Assembly: GCA_963780635.1 (NCBI GenBank)
Contig: CAWACW010000012.1
Span: 558,001 to 622,000 of the forward strand
Direction of reading: 5' to 3'
Source of the DNA: DATEPR01 sp963780635
Lineage (GTDB): Bacteria; Actinomycetota; Actinomycetes; Mycobacteriales; Pseudonocardiaceae
DNA length: 64,000 nucleotides
Made by a program: the position numbers and the translations under genes. The notes beneath the pieces are model-generated. The model had not been told where the DNA came from. It saw only the letters and a list, made by a program, of their open reading frames with translations, and ran no database searches. This document shows, in pieces, positions 28,545 to 37,545 of the stretch (position 1 is its first letter; each line of letters starts with the position of its first letter).

Positions 28545-28592
28545 TGTTACTGCACGCGGACGCACCCACCGGGGCCGCACGGCAGTAACCTG
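28545..28592 (+). promoter_or_regulatory. Promoter-like element, second copy (TGTTACTGC...GGCAGTAACCTG)
   Basis: GTTACTGC (28546-28553) and GCAGTAAC (28582-28589) form a perfect 8-bp inverted repeat. With GCGGACGCACCC between them, this matches the element at 27638-27683. The only gene downstream is the GGDEF/EAL gene, 340 bp away. The 398-bp gap 28535-28932 shows no other feature. Confidence 0.5.
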
Positions 28593-28932
28593 AAACCGAT
28601 CACCGTGGCTCCCCGATCGAGGACGACGGCATGGGCCGGCTCCGGGGATTCACCTGAAGAGCGCAACCCCAGCCGGCGCGGCGCGTTGTCACCGGTATGG
28701 GTCTGGTCCAGTCCGGCGGCGACAGCGTCGCAGGTCGCCACGCCGATTCGGAAGTACAGGAGGAAACGGCACAGACGGGAGTCCTGGAGGTCGTGCAACG
28801 CGTCGGCCTGTCCGCTCGTCGTTCTAGGCATCGGACACTCTGGCTTTTCGGTTGGCACCGGGTCACAATCGCCAGCGAAGCGTCTTTCGATCCCCTGACC
28901 AGCAGGAGTCCCTCAGTCACCGAGAGCAGCTC

Positions 28933-30777
28933 ATGACACAGCCAAGGTCGCACAGCACCACCGGACACGACGGCTCGCCCAGTCAGGCAGCCGTCGGACG
29001 CACGGCGCACGCGGCGCTGTCGCCCGGTGAGCCGGTCGACCCCAGGCTCGCCGAGCTCGCCCGGTCGTGGTCGCGGATGGTGGCCACGAGCAGCTTCGTG
29101 CCAGAGGGCAGAACCCATGCCCGGGCCGCGCTCGAGGAGGCCTTACGCCGCATCGTCGCCGCACTGATCAGCGCGGACTTCGACGCCACTGTCGGCCACG
29201 AGGTCGGCAGATACCTGGTCGCCAACCACATCTCCTCTCCCCGGTCCCTCGGCGACTCGGTCAACCTGATCAGCGGCAGGCTGCTGGCCGAGCTGGATCT
29301 GCGGGACGAGACACCGCACACCCGGCTGGCCGCGCTACTGGGTCAGTTGGTCGCCGGCTACACCGAGGCGTTGCGCGACGGGGCACTGACCGCTGCCGAG
29401 GGCATCAACAAGGCCGAACGCACCGCCTGGCGCGACCAGCAGCGGCGAATGTACAAGAGGCTGCAGCACGCGTTGCTGCACGACCAGTGCACCGGCCTGC
29501 CCAATCGGGCACAGTTCACCGGCTGGCTGGAGGAGACGCTGGCCAGGGCACCCGAGGACGGCAGGCTCGGCATCTGCCTGCTCAATCTGGACCGCTTCAA
29601 GTCCATCAACGACAGCATCGGCACCGAGAAGGCCGACCAGTTGCTGTTCGCCGTCGCCAACCGGCTGCGCCCGCAGGTCGGCCGCTACGGCCACTTCCTC
29701 GCGCACCTGGGCGGCGACACGTTCGCCATCGGCCTGGACGGCACGACCAGCAGTGACGACGTGGCCAAGGCCGCGGACCGCGCGCTGCGCACGCTGGGCG
29801 ACCCGATCCGACTCGACGGCATGCAGCTCCCGATCACGGCCAGCGCAGGCATCGTGGAACGCGCTGCCGCCGGTGCGCAGGCCGTCGAGCTGATCCGGGC
29901 GGCCGACATCAGCGTCGGCTGGGCCAAGACCGACCACGGTGGACACAGCCGCGGCGGCAGGTGGGCGCTGTTCGACCACGAGCGCAACGCCGCCGAGGTC
30001 CGCAGGCACACCCTGACCGCGGCCATGCCCGCCGCGTTGGCTCGCGGCGAGTTCGGCCTGGCCTACCAGCCGCTGGTCCAGCTCGCGGACAACAAGCTCG
30101 TGGGTGTCGAGGCGCTGGCCCGCTGGCACCACCCGCAGCTGGGGATGATCAGCCCGGGCCATTTCATCCCGTCAGCGGAGGACACCGGCCTGATCGTGCC
30201 GCTGGGTCTGGAACTGCTGGAGCAGGCCTGCGACCAGGCCGCCGCGTGGCAGCACGAGACCGGCACCGCGCTGCTGATGAGCGTGAACCTGGCGGTCGCC
30301 CAGATCCGCACCCCGGGCCTGCTGCCCGCGATCGCCTCGGTGCTGCGCCGCACCGGCTGGCCCGCCGAGCGGCTGCAGCTGGAGATCACCGAGAGCGCGT
30401 TCCTGGGCAGCGACGACGACTACCTGGAAACGCTGCACGCCCTCACCGCGCTGGGCATCCGACTGTCCATCGACGACTTCGGCACCGGCTACTCGAACCT
30501 GTCCTACCTGGCCGAACTGCCCGTGCACAACCTCAAGCTCGCCGCCAGCTTCCTGCGCTGCCTGGATGTCACCAGCCAGGCGGGCCGGTCCAACCGGACC
30601 ATTCTGCCCGCACTGATCGCGCTGGGCCACGACCTGGAGTTGAGCGTCACCGCCGAGGGCATCGAGACCGTCGAGCAGGCCGAGCACCTGCGCACCATCG
30701 GCTGCGACTTCGGCCAGGGCTATCACTTGGGCAGGCCGATGACCTCGCAGCGGATCGTCGAGCTGCTCAGCGCGTGA
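28933..30777 (+). CDS. GGDEF/EAL domain protein with degenerate GGDEF motif
   Basis: A 614-aa cytoplasmic protein: an unrecognised helical N-terminal domain (about residues 30-185), a GGDEF domain (about 186-350) and an EAL domain (about 360-610). The cyclase signature is HLGGDTFAIGL (GGDTF instead of GGDEF), so diguanylate cyclase activity is doubtful. The EAL domain keeps GVEALARW, VNLAVAQI, EITESAF, IDDFGTGYSNLSYL, AEGIETVEQ and GQGYHLGRPM. However, the usual KIDxSF is LKLAASF, losing the conserved Asp. It may therefore be a weak phosphodiesterase or a c-di-GMP/GTP receptor. ATG 28933 has GAGAG upstream. It overlaps the amidohydrolase gene tail-to-tail by 11 bp. Confidence 0.9.
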   Translation: MTQPRSHSTTGHDGSPSQAAVGRTAHAALSPGEPVDPRLAELARSWSRMVATSSFVPEGRTHARAALEEALRRIVAALISADFDATVGHEVGRYLVANHISSPRSLGDSVNLISGRLLAELDLRDETPHTRLAALLGQLVAGYTEALRDGALTAAEGINKAERTAWRDQQRRMYKRLQHALLHDQCTGLPNRAQFTGWLEETLARAPEDGRLGICLLNLDRFKSINDSIGTEKADQLLFAVANRLRPQVGRYGHFLAHLGGDTFAIGLDGTTSSDDVAKAADRALRTLGDPIRLDGMQLPITASAGIVERAAAGAQAVELIRAADISVGWAKTDHGGHSRGGRWALFDHERNAAEVRRHTLTAAMPAALARGEFGLAYQPLVQLADNKLVGVEALARWHHPQLGMISPGHFIPSAEDTGLIVPLGLELLEQACDQAAAWQHETGTALLMSVNLAVAQIRTPGLLPAIASVLRRTGWPAERLQLEITESAFLGSDDDYLETLHALTALGIRLSIDDFGTGYSNLSYLAELPVHNLKLAASFLRCLDVTSQAGRSNRTILPALIALGHDLELSVTAEGIETVEQAEHLRTIGCDFGQGYHLGRPMTSQRIVELLSA

Positions 30778-31723
30778 TCCCCAGCAACGTCGCCGCGTTG
30801 CCGTAGGCGATCGCCGCCTTGTCCTGCGGGCTGACCGCCAATCGGTCGAGGAAGTCGCGGGACGCGGCCATCGGCCAGTACGGGTAGTCGGTGGAGAACA
30901 TGATCCGGCCGGCACCCACCTGCAGCAGCAGGCTGAGGAACACGGCGTCGTAGTTGAAGGCGCTGGTCGTGTAGTGCACGTTCTCCCGGAAGTAGGCACC
31001 GGCGGGCCGGGCCAGGCCGGTGACCTCGGTCGGGAAAGCCATGTCGATCCGGTCCAGCATGCCGGTCAGGCCCTCACCAAGGTGCCCGACGACGACCTGC
31101 AGGTCCGGGAACCGGTCGAACACGCCGCCGACGACCAGCCGCAGCACGTGCAGGGCGGTGTCGATGTGCCAGCCCCAGCCCCAGTTGGCCAGCCGGAACG
31201 TGATGTCCTGGGAGAACCCGGAGTACGACGCGTCGATCACGGCCTGCGGTGGCGCGGCCGGGTGCAGGTAGAGCGGTACCCGCAGGGCCTCGGCACGGGC
31301 CAGCAGCGGCCGGAAGTCGGCGTGGTCGAGATAGCGGCCCCGGGTGTGGCCGTTCACCATCGCGCCGACGAAGCCGTACTCGTGCACGGTGCGTTCCAGC
31401 TCGTCGGCCGCCGCGGCCGGGTCGGGCGTGGGCACGGTGGCGAAGCCGGCGAACCGCTCGGGGTACCGGGCGACCACGGCGCCGCGCTTGTCGTTCTCCT
31501 GGCGGGCCACCGCGACCGCCGCGGCGGGATCAAGTTGCTCCACCCCGGGCACGGCCAGGGACAGCACCTGCATGTCGATCCCGGCCTCGTCCATCGCGGC
31601 GATGCGGCCCGGTCCGACATCGCACAGGCGGGACCTGAAGCCGGGGTCCTGCGGCGGCTCCCCCGCTGTCTGGTCCAGGTACTCCGGGCTGGCGTGGTGT
31701 TCTTCCAGGGCGATCGTGCGCAT
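30767..31723 (-). CDS. Amidohydrolase-2 family protein (possible decarboxylase)
   Basis: A 318-aa TIM-barrel metal enzyme of the amidohydrolase_2/ACMSD group. It opens with MRTIALEEHHASPEYLD, the ExH variant of the N-terminal metal motif seen in gamma-resorcylate and 2,3-dihydroxybenzoate decarboxylases. It continues with PLYLHPAAPP, VVVGHLGEGLTGMLDRID and FSTDYPYWPM, which supply the remaining metal and catalytic His/Asp. GGAAGGAA precedes ATG 31723. It probably acts on a small aromatic or related acid; the substrate is unknown. There is no pathway context. Confidence 0.9.
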   Translation of the reverse strand: MRTIALEEHHASPEYLDQTAGEPPQDPGFRSRLCDVGPGRIAAMDEAGIDMQVLSLAVPGVEQLDPAAAVAVARQENDKRGAVVARYPERFAGFATVPTPDPAAAADELERTVHEYGFVGAMVNGHTRGRYLDHADFRPLLARAEALRVPLYLHPAAPPQAVIDASYSGFSQDITFRLANWGWGWHIDTALHVLRLVVGGVFDRFPDLQVVVGHLGEGLTGMLDRIDMAFPTEVTGLARPAGAYFRENVHYTTSAFNYDAVFLSLLLQVGAGRIMFSTDYPYWPMAASRDFLDRLAVSPQDKAAIAYGNAATLLGITR

Positions 31724-32053
31724 CGTGTTCCTTCCGGGGTCCGGTCGAACACCGTAGCGGGTGCGCCTCGGACGGGCACGGCAAACGCCTGGACATCCCG
31801 GTGGTGCGGCCGGGACGTCCAGGCGGGTCCTCGCTGACCGGTCAGCCGCCGTACGCGGCGAACGCCCTGGCGAACGCGTTGGGCTGCTGCGTGCTGCCGG
31901 AGCAGGTCGGCGACGCGAAACTCTGCGCACCGCCAGGGCACCGCAGCGGGCTCGTCGCTGCTGGCCGACCGGCTCGCCGCCCGGCTGGTCCGCGCGGCAC
32001 GGCACCTGGCCGACGTCGCGCGGTCGCTCGGCTCCGGCGACACGACGGTCCGG

Positions 32054-32854
32054 GTGACCGCACAAGGCCCCTACGAGTTGCGCGAAGCCGGCCAGGCGTT
32101 CAACACGATGGCGGCCAGGATGGAGCAGATGCTCGCCGCGGAACGGGAACTGGCCGCCGACCTGTCGCACCGGCTGCGCACCCCGCTGATCGCACTGCGG
32201 CTCAACGCGGCCGCGCTGGGCGATGGACCCGAGGCCGAGCAGACCCGGGAGGCCGTGCAGCGGCTGGAGCAGGAGGTCGACCAGGTCATCCGGGCCGCGC
32301 GCGGGCAGCGCCGGACCGCCGGCCCGGTCCGCTGCGACGCACGCGAGGTGCTGCGCGAACGGCTGGCGTTCTGGTCGGCGCTGGCCGAGGACCAGGGCCG
32401 GGCGTGGCAGTTGGCCGGCGGCGAGCGGCCCGCACCGGTACCGGTGGCCGCCGGCGACCTCAGTGGCGTGATGGACGTGTTGCTGGGCAACGTGTTCCGG
32501 CACACACCCGAGGCGGTCGCGTTCGCCGTCGGGCTGGGCAGCGACCAGGGCTCGGTGTTCGTCGTCGTGGAGGACGCCGGTCCCGGCATCGCGGACCCGG
32601 CGGCCGCACTCGAACGCGGCCGCGGCGCGGGTGTGCGCGGCTCGACAGGGCTGGGCCTGGACATCGTCCGCAGGCTGGCCGAGAGCACGGGCGGCGGAGT
32701 CCACATCGGACGATCCGGGCTCGGCGGCGCTCAGGTGCGCGTCTGGTTCCCGGCCGACCCCGGCGAGCCGGTCCGCAAGCGACCCGGCAGGCGGCCACCC
32801 GCCGACGCCGTCACGGAGCGCATCGGGCCACCACCCGTCGGTCACCGGCGGTGA
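32054..32854 (+). pseudogene. 5'-truncated sensor histidine kinase
   Basis: The frame contains the end of a HAMP linker (LREAGQAFNTMAARMEQ), a HisKA box LAADLSHRLRTPLIALRL and a HATPase domain (LLGNVFRHTPEAV, VVVEDAGPGIAD, STGLGLDIVRRLAEST). Upstream in the same frame, the preceding HAMP residues (LLADRLAARLVRAARHLADV) are readable to about 31958, but no start codon exists before GTG 32054. The membrane and sensor parts are missing. No response regulator is adjacent. The 330 bp before it (31724-32053) carry no intact gene, and it looks like a deletion junction. If translated from GTG 32054 it would be a soluble 266-aa kinase; decay is more likely. Confidence 0.65.
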
Positions 32855-32990
32855 GCCGGTAATCCCGCGCATCGGCAGGTCGCACGGCCGGGATGTCGGG
32901 TACCCCAGATACGCTCAACTATCGTGGTCGCCGGTGTGGTCCACACACCGAGCGCCGTGCCCGCACGCCACGACCTGGGAGAACGACCCT

Positions 32991-35042
32991 GTGACTGCTG
33001 AGACCCTGTACGGGGCCGACGACCTGACGCATCTGGAGGGTCTGGAAGCGGTTCGAAAGCGACCCGGCATGTACATCGGGTCCACCGACGGCCGCGGGAT
33101 CAACCATCTGTTCACCGAGATCGTGGACAACTCCACCGACGAGGGCATCGCGGGCGACGCCACCCGGGTCGTGGTCACGCTGCACGCCGACGGCAGCGTC
33201 CAGGTCGACGACGACGGGCGTGGCATCCCGACCGGCGTCCATGCGAAGTCCGGTCTGTCCGGTGTCGAACTGGTGCTGACCAGGCTGCACGCGGGCGGCA
33301 AGTTCGGTGGATCCGGCTACAAGACCTCCGGCGGCCTGCACGGCGTCGGCGCGTCGGCCGTGAACGCGCTGGCACTGCGGTTCGACGTCACCGTGAAACG
33401 CGAGCGCATGGTCCACCAGATGTCCTTCGCGCACGGCGTGCCCGGCGAGTTCGACGGCCCCGGCCCCAAGGCCAGGTTCACCCAGCGCTCCGGCCTGCGC
33501 GTGACCGGCAAGATGAAGCGCGGTGAGGCCACCGGCACGTCGATCCGCTACTGGTACGACGCGCGCTACTTCGATCCGGGTGCCGCGCTGAACACCGCCG
33601 CCGTGATCGACAAGCTCCGGCACACCGCGTTCCTGGTGCCCGGTGTCGAGTACGTGCTGCGCGACGCGACCGACGGCGCCATCGAGGAACAGACCTTCCA
33701 CTACCCGCACGGCATCGTCGACATGGTCGAGTTCCTCACGCCACAGGCCGACCGGCCGGTGTCGGGCATTCTCGTCATCAACGGCACCGGCACCTACCTG
33801 GAGAACGCGGCCGACGAGAACGGCGTCATGCGGTCCAAAGTAGAGCGTCAAGCCGAGGTCGAGGTCGCACTGCGCTGGGGCACCGGCTACGACCGCACCG
33901 TCGAGTGCTTCACCAACACCATCCGCAACGTGCACGGCGGCACCCATCGCAAAGGCTTCGAGCGAGCGGCGGTACGCGCGATCCAGGAAGCGATCGGCCG
34001 GTCGCGTGGCATGCTCAAGCCGAAGGAGGACCCGCCGACCCTCGACGACGTCCTGGAGGGCATGACGGCGGTCGTCCACGTGCGCATCCCGGAACCGCAG
34101 TTCACGTCCCAGACCAAGGACGAGCTGTCCACGGCGGGCATCACCAAGGTCATCCAGGGTGTCGTCGAGCGGCACATCAAGGCGTGGACCGAGGACCGCA
34201 AGACCAAGACCGAGGCCAAGACCGTCCTGCAGAAGGTCGTCGACGCCGCCCGCGTCCGCCTCACCCAGAAACAGCAGAAGGACGCGGCCCGCCGCAAGAC
34301 CGCGCTGGAAGGCGCGGCCATGCCCGCCAAACTGGTCGACTGCCGCACCACCGGCGTCGCCCGCAGTGAACTGTTCCTCGTGGAAGGCGACAGCGCCCTC
34401 GGCTCGGCTAGAATGGCCCGGGTGTCGGAATATCAGGCGCTGCTTCCGTTGCGGGGCAAGATTCTCAACGTGCAGAAGGCCAGCATCGCCGACACGCTGC
34501 GCAACGCGGAGATCGCGTCCATCGTGCAGGTGCTCGGCGCCGGCACCGGGCGGACGTTCGAGTTGCCGTCGATGCGCTATGGCCGGGTCATCCTGATGGC
34601 GGACGCGGACGTCGACGGGTCGCACATCCGGACGCTGCTGATCACGTTGTTCGCCAAGTACATGCGCCCGGTGATCGAGGACGGCAGGCTGTACGCGGCG
34701 ATGCCGCCCCTGCACAAGATCGTCACCAAGGGCCGCAACCCGGAGACGATCTTCACGTTCACCCAGCGCGAGATGGAGACCACGATCGCCAGGCTCACGA
34801 AGGCCGGCAAGCAGGTCGTCACGCCGGTCCCGCGGTTCAAGGGCCTCGGCGAGATGGACGCCGACGAGTTGTGGGATACGACCATGAACCCCGGGACCAG
34901 GTCGATCCGGCGGATCACGATGAACGATGTCGATGTCGCCGAGGCGACGCTGGAACTGCTGATGGGCGAGAAGGTCGAGCCGCGGCGCAATTGGTTGGTG
35001 GAGTCCGCCGCGCGGGTGGACCAGGAAGCGATCGACATCTAG
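32991..35042 (+). CDS. parE: DNA topoisomerase IV subunit B (ParE/GyrB-like)
   Basis: A 683-aa ATPase subunit of a type II topoisomerase. GHKL motifs are LFTEIVDNSTDEG, VDDDGRGIPTG and GGLHGVGASAVNAL. The transducer and TOPRIM parts follow, with LVEGDSALGSARMAR, LPLRGKILNVQKA and the metal triad in ILMADADVDGSHIRTLL. EGDSALGSA replaces the GyrB-type EGDSAGGSA, which I associate with the actinobacterial ParE paralogue. GTG 32991 has GGGAG 9 nt upstream. parC follows after 22 bp, so the two form an operon. The enzyme decatenates replicated chromosomes. Confidence 0.9.
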   Translation: MTAETLYGADDLTHLEGLEAVRKRPGMYIGSTDGRGINHLFTEIVDNSTDEGIAGDATRVVVTLHADGSVQVDDDGRGIPTGVHAKSGLSGVELVLTRLHAGGKFGGSGYKTSGGLHGVGASAVNALALRFDVTVKRERMVHQMSFAHGVPGEFDGPGPKARFTQRSGLRVTGKMKRGEATGTSIRYWYDARYFDPGAALNTAAVIDKLRHTAFLVPGVEYVLRDATDGAIEEQTFHYPHGIVDMVEFLTPQADRPVSGILVINGTGTYLENAADENGVMRSKVERQAEVEVALRWGTGYDRTVECFTNTIRNVHGGTHRKGFERAAVRAIQEAIGRSRGMLKPKEDPPTLDDVLEGMTAVVHVRIPEPQFTSQTKDELSTAGITKVIQGVVERHIKAWTEDRKTKTEAKTVLQKVVDAARVRLTQKQQKDAARRKTALEGAAMPAKLVDCRTTGVARSELFLVEGDSALGSARMARVSEYQALLPLRGKILNVQKASIADTLRNAEIASIVQVLGAGTGRTFELPSMRYGRVILMADADVDGSHIRTLLITLFAKYMRPVIEDGRLYAAMPPLHKIVTKGRNPETIFTFTQREMETTIARLTKAGKQVVTPVPRFKGLGEMDADELWDTTMNPGTRSIRRITMNDVDVAEATLELLMGEKVEPRRNWLVESAARVDQEAIDI

Positions 35043-35064
35043 TCGGCGAGGGGATTACTGAGCG

Positions 35065-37545
35065 ATGGCACGCCGCAAGGCACCCGGCACGAAGGTCGAC
35101 CCTTCCGTCTTCGACAGCGCGGGCGCCAATGTCCTGGAAAATCCGATCAGCACCGAGATCGAGGACTCCTATCTGGAGTACGCGTACTCGGTGATCCATT
35201 CCCGCGCGCTGCCCGACGCGCGGGACGGCCTGAAGCCGGTGCACCGCCGCATCCTGTACTCCATGTACGAGCAGGGTTACCGGCCGACGCACGCCTACGT
35301 GAAGTCGTCCCGTGTGGTCGGTGACACGATGGGCAAGTACCATCCGCACGGCGACACCGCCATTTACGACGCGATGGTGCGGCTCGCTCAGGATTTCTCG
35401 ATGAATGCGCCGTTGGTCGACGGACATGGCAATTTCGGTAGTCCGGACGATGGTCCGGCGGCAAGCCGGTACACCGAGGCGAGAATGTCCAACGAGGCCA
35501 TGTTGCTCGTGGGCGAGCTTGGTGAGGACACAGTCGATTTCCGGCCGAACTACGACGGTTCGGAGCTGGAGCCGACCGTATTGCCTGCCGGGTTCCCGAA
35601 TCTGCTGGTGAACGGGACGTCGGGGATCGCGGTCGGTATGGCCACGAACATGATTCCGCACAATCTCGGTGAGGTGATCGCGGCCGCGCGCTGGCTCATC
35701 ACGCATCCGAGCGCCTCGCTGGACGACCTGATGAAGCGGGTGCCCGGGCCGGATCTGCCGACGGGTGGGCTGTTGCTGGGCCTGGACGAGGTGCGTAAGG
35801 CGTACGAGACCGGCCGCGGTGTGGTGCGGATGCGCGGAAGGGTGGAGATCGGGCCGCTGGAGGGCAGCCGGGGCCGGCAGGCGATCACGGTGACCGAGCT
35901 GCCCTACGGCGTCGGGCCCGAGAAGATCATCGAGAAGATCACCGACGAGGTCACCAAGGCGAAGCGGCTGTCCGGGATCTCGGATGTGAAGGACCTGACC
36001 GACCGCGAGAACGGCACCCGGCTGGTCATCGAGTGCAAGGTCGGCGTCAACCCGCAGGCGCTGCTGGCTGATCTGTACCGGCTGACGCCACTGGAACAGT
36101 CGTTCGGCATCAACAACCTGGTGCTGGTCGATGGCCAGCCACGGACACTGGGCCTGAAGGCACTGCTGGAGGTCTTCGTCCAGTACCGCTACGACGTCGT
36201 CACGCGCCGCACGCGCTATCGCAAGCGCAAGCGGGAGGATCGGCTGCACCTGGTGGACGGTCTGCTGATCGCGCTGGTCGACATCGACAAGGTGATCCGG
36301 CTGATCCGCAACAGCGACAACGCGCAGGAGGCCAAGGACGGCCTGATGAAGCGGTTCAAGCTGTCCGAGATCCAGGCGGCCTACATCCTGGACACTCCCC
36401 TGCGCCGGCTGACCAAGTACGACAAGTTGGAGTTGGAGGACGAGCAGGAGCGGCTGCGTACGGAGATCGCCGAGCTGTCGACGATCCTGGATGACGAGTC
36501 GGTGCTGCGGAAGCTGGTGTCCGACGAGCTGGCCAAGGTCGCGAAGGACCTGGCCGGGGAGCGGCGGACCGCGCTGGTGGACGGTGACCTCAAGGAGGTG
36601 CTGGCCGCGTCGAAGCCGGCCGGGCCGTTGGAGGTGGCCGACGATCCGTGTCAGGTGATCCTCTCGGCGACCGGGCTGGTGGCGCGGACGGCGGCCGAGT
36701 CGGAGGAGTCGTCGGAGGCTCGGCGCCGCAAGGGCAGGGCCCGGCACGACGCGGTCGCCGCTGTCGTCCATTCGACGGCCCGTGGCCAGATTCTGCTGGT
36801 GACCAGCCGTGGCCGGGCGTTCAAGACCGACGTGCTGCCGCTGCCGGTGTTGCCGGAGCAGGTGGGCACGGTGTCGTTGAGCGGTGGCATGGCGGCGCGC
36901 GAGCTGGCGCCGCTGGACAAGGGCGAGCGCGTGGTGACCATCGTGCCGCTGACCGACGGCGACTCGCCAGGGTTGGCCCTGGGCACGCGGGCCGGGGTGG
37001 TCAAGGTGTGTTCGCCGGAGTGGCCGGTCCGGTCGGACGAGTTCGAGGTGATCGGGTTGCGCGAGGGTGACGAGGTCGTCGGTGCGACCTGGTTGTCCGA
37101 CGGGACGGAGACGTTGGCGTTCGTGTCGTCGGATGCCTCGCTGTTGCGGTTCCCGGCGGCGCAGGTCCGGCCGCAGGGTTTGAAGGGCGGCGGCATGGCC
37201 GGGATCAAGCTGGCCGCCGACGCCGAGGCGGTGTTCTTCGGTGCGCTGCGGGACGACGACGACGAGCACGGTGCGCCGATGGTCGTGACGACGACGGGCC
37301 GGATGGTGAAGATGACGCCGTTCGATGAGTACCCGGCGAAGGGCCGGGCGACCGGTGGTGTGCGGGCGTTGCGGTTCCTGAAGGGCGACACGCGGTTGCG
37401 GGTGGCGTGGATCGGGCCGCGGCCTGCCGGGGTGAGTGAGGGCGGTGTCGCGGTGGAGCTGCCCGAGGTGGACCTGCGCCGGGACGGTTCGGGTTCGGCG
37501 CATCCGGGACCGGATCTGGTGGGCCATCTGATCGAGCGGGACTGA
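35065..37545 (+). CDS. parC: DNA topoisomerase IV subunit A (ParC/GyrA-like)
   Basis: An 826-aa breakage-reunion subunit. It has SVIHSRALPDARDGLKPVHR, the catalytic Tyr at about residue 136 (AASRYTEARM), the coiled-coil tower (LDTPLRRLTKYDKLELEDEQ) and a C-terminal beta-pinwheel with repeated blades (TTTGRMVKMTPFDEYP). The quinolone-resistance region reads KYHPHGDTAIYDAMVRL: the position equal to E. coli GyrA Ser83 is Thr (residue 98), and the position equal to Asp87 is Asp (residue 102). It partners ParE, encoded 22 bp upstream. A beta-propeller gene begins directly after its stop codon. Confidence 0.92.
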   Translation: MARRKAPGTKVDPSVFDSAGANVLENPISTEIEDSYLEYAYSVIHSRALPDARDGLKPVHRRILYSMYEQGYRPTHAYVKSSRVVGDTMGKYHPHGDTAIYDAMVRLAQDFSMNAPLVDGHGNFGSPDDGPAASRYTEARMSNEAMLLVGELGEDTVDFRPNYDGSELEPTVLPAGFPNLLVNGTSGIAVGMATNMIPHNLGEVIAAARWLITHPSASLDDLMKRVPGPDLPTGGLLLGLDEVRKAYETGRGVVRMRGRVEIGPLEGSRGRQAITVTELPYGVGPEKIIEKITDEVTKAKRLSGISDVKDLTDRENGTRLVIECKVGVNPQALLADLYRLTPLEQSFGINNLVLVDGQPRTLGLKALLEVFVQYRYDVVTRRTRYRKRKREDRLHLVDGLLIALVDIDKVIRLIRNSDNAQEAKDGLMKRFKLSEIQAAYILDTPLRRLTKYDKLELEDEQERLRTEIAELSTILDDESVLRKLVSDELAKVAKDLAGERRTALVDGDLKEVLAASKPAGPLEVADDPCQVILSATGLVARTAAESEESSEARRRKGRARHDAVAAVVHSTARGQILLVTSRGRAFKTDVLPLPVLPEQVGTVSLSGGMAARELAPLDKGERVVTIVPLTDGDSPGLALGTRAGVVKVCSPEWPVRSDEFEVIGLREGDEVVGATWLSDGTETLAFVSSDASLLRFPAAQVRPQGLKGGGMAGIKLAADAEAVFFGALRDDDDEHGAPMVVTTTGRMVKMTPFDEYPAKGRATGGVRALRFLKGDTRLRVAWIGPRPAGVSEGGVAVELPEVDLRRDGSGSAHPGPDLVGHLIERD

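Noticed and set aside
31801..32862. 353-codon plus-strand frame over the kinase remnant
   Set aside because: The kinase motifs are in the other frame; this one is Arg/Gly-rich shadow.
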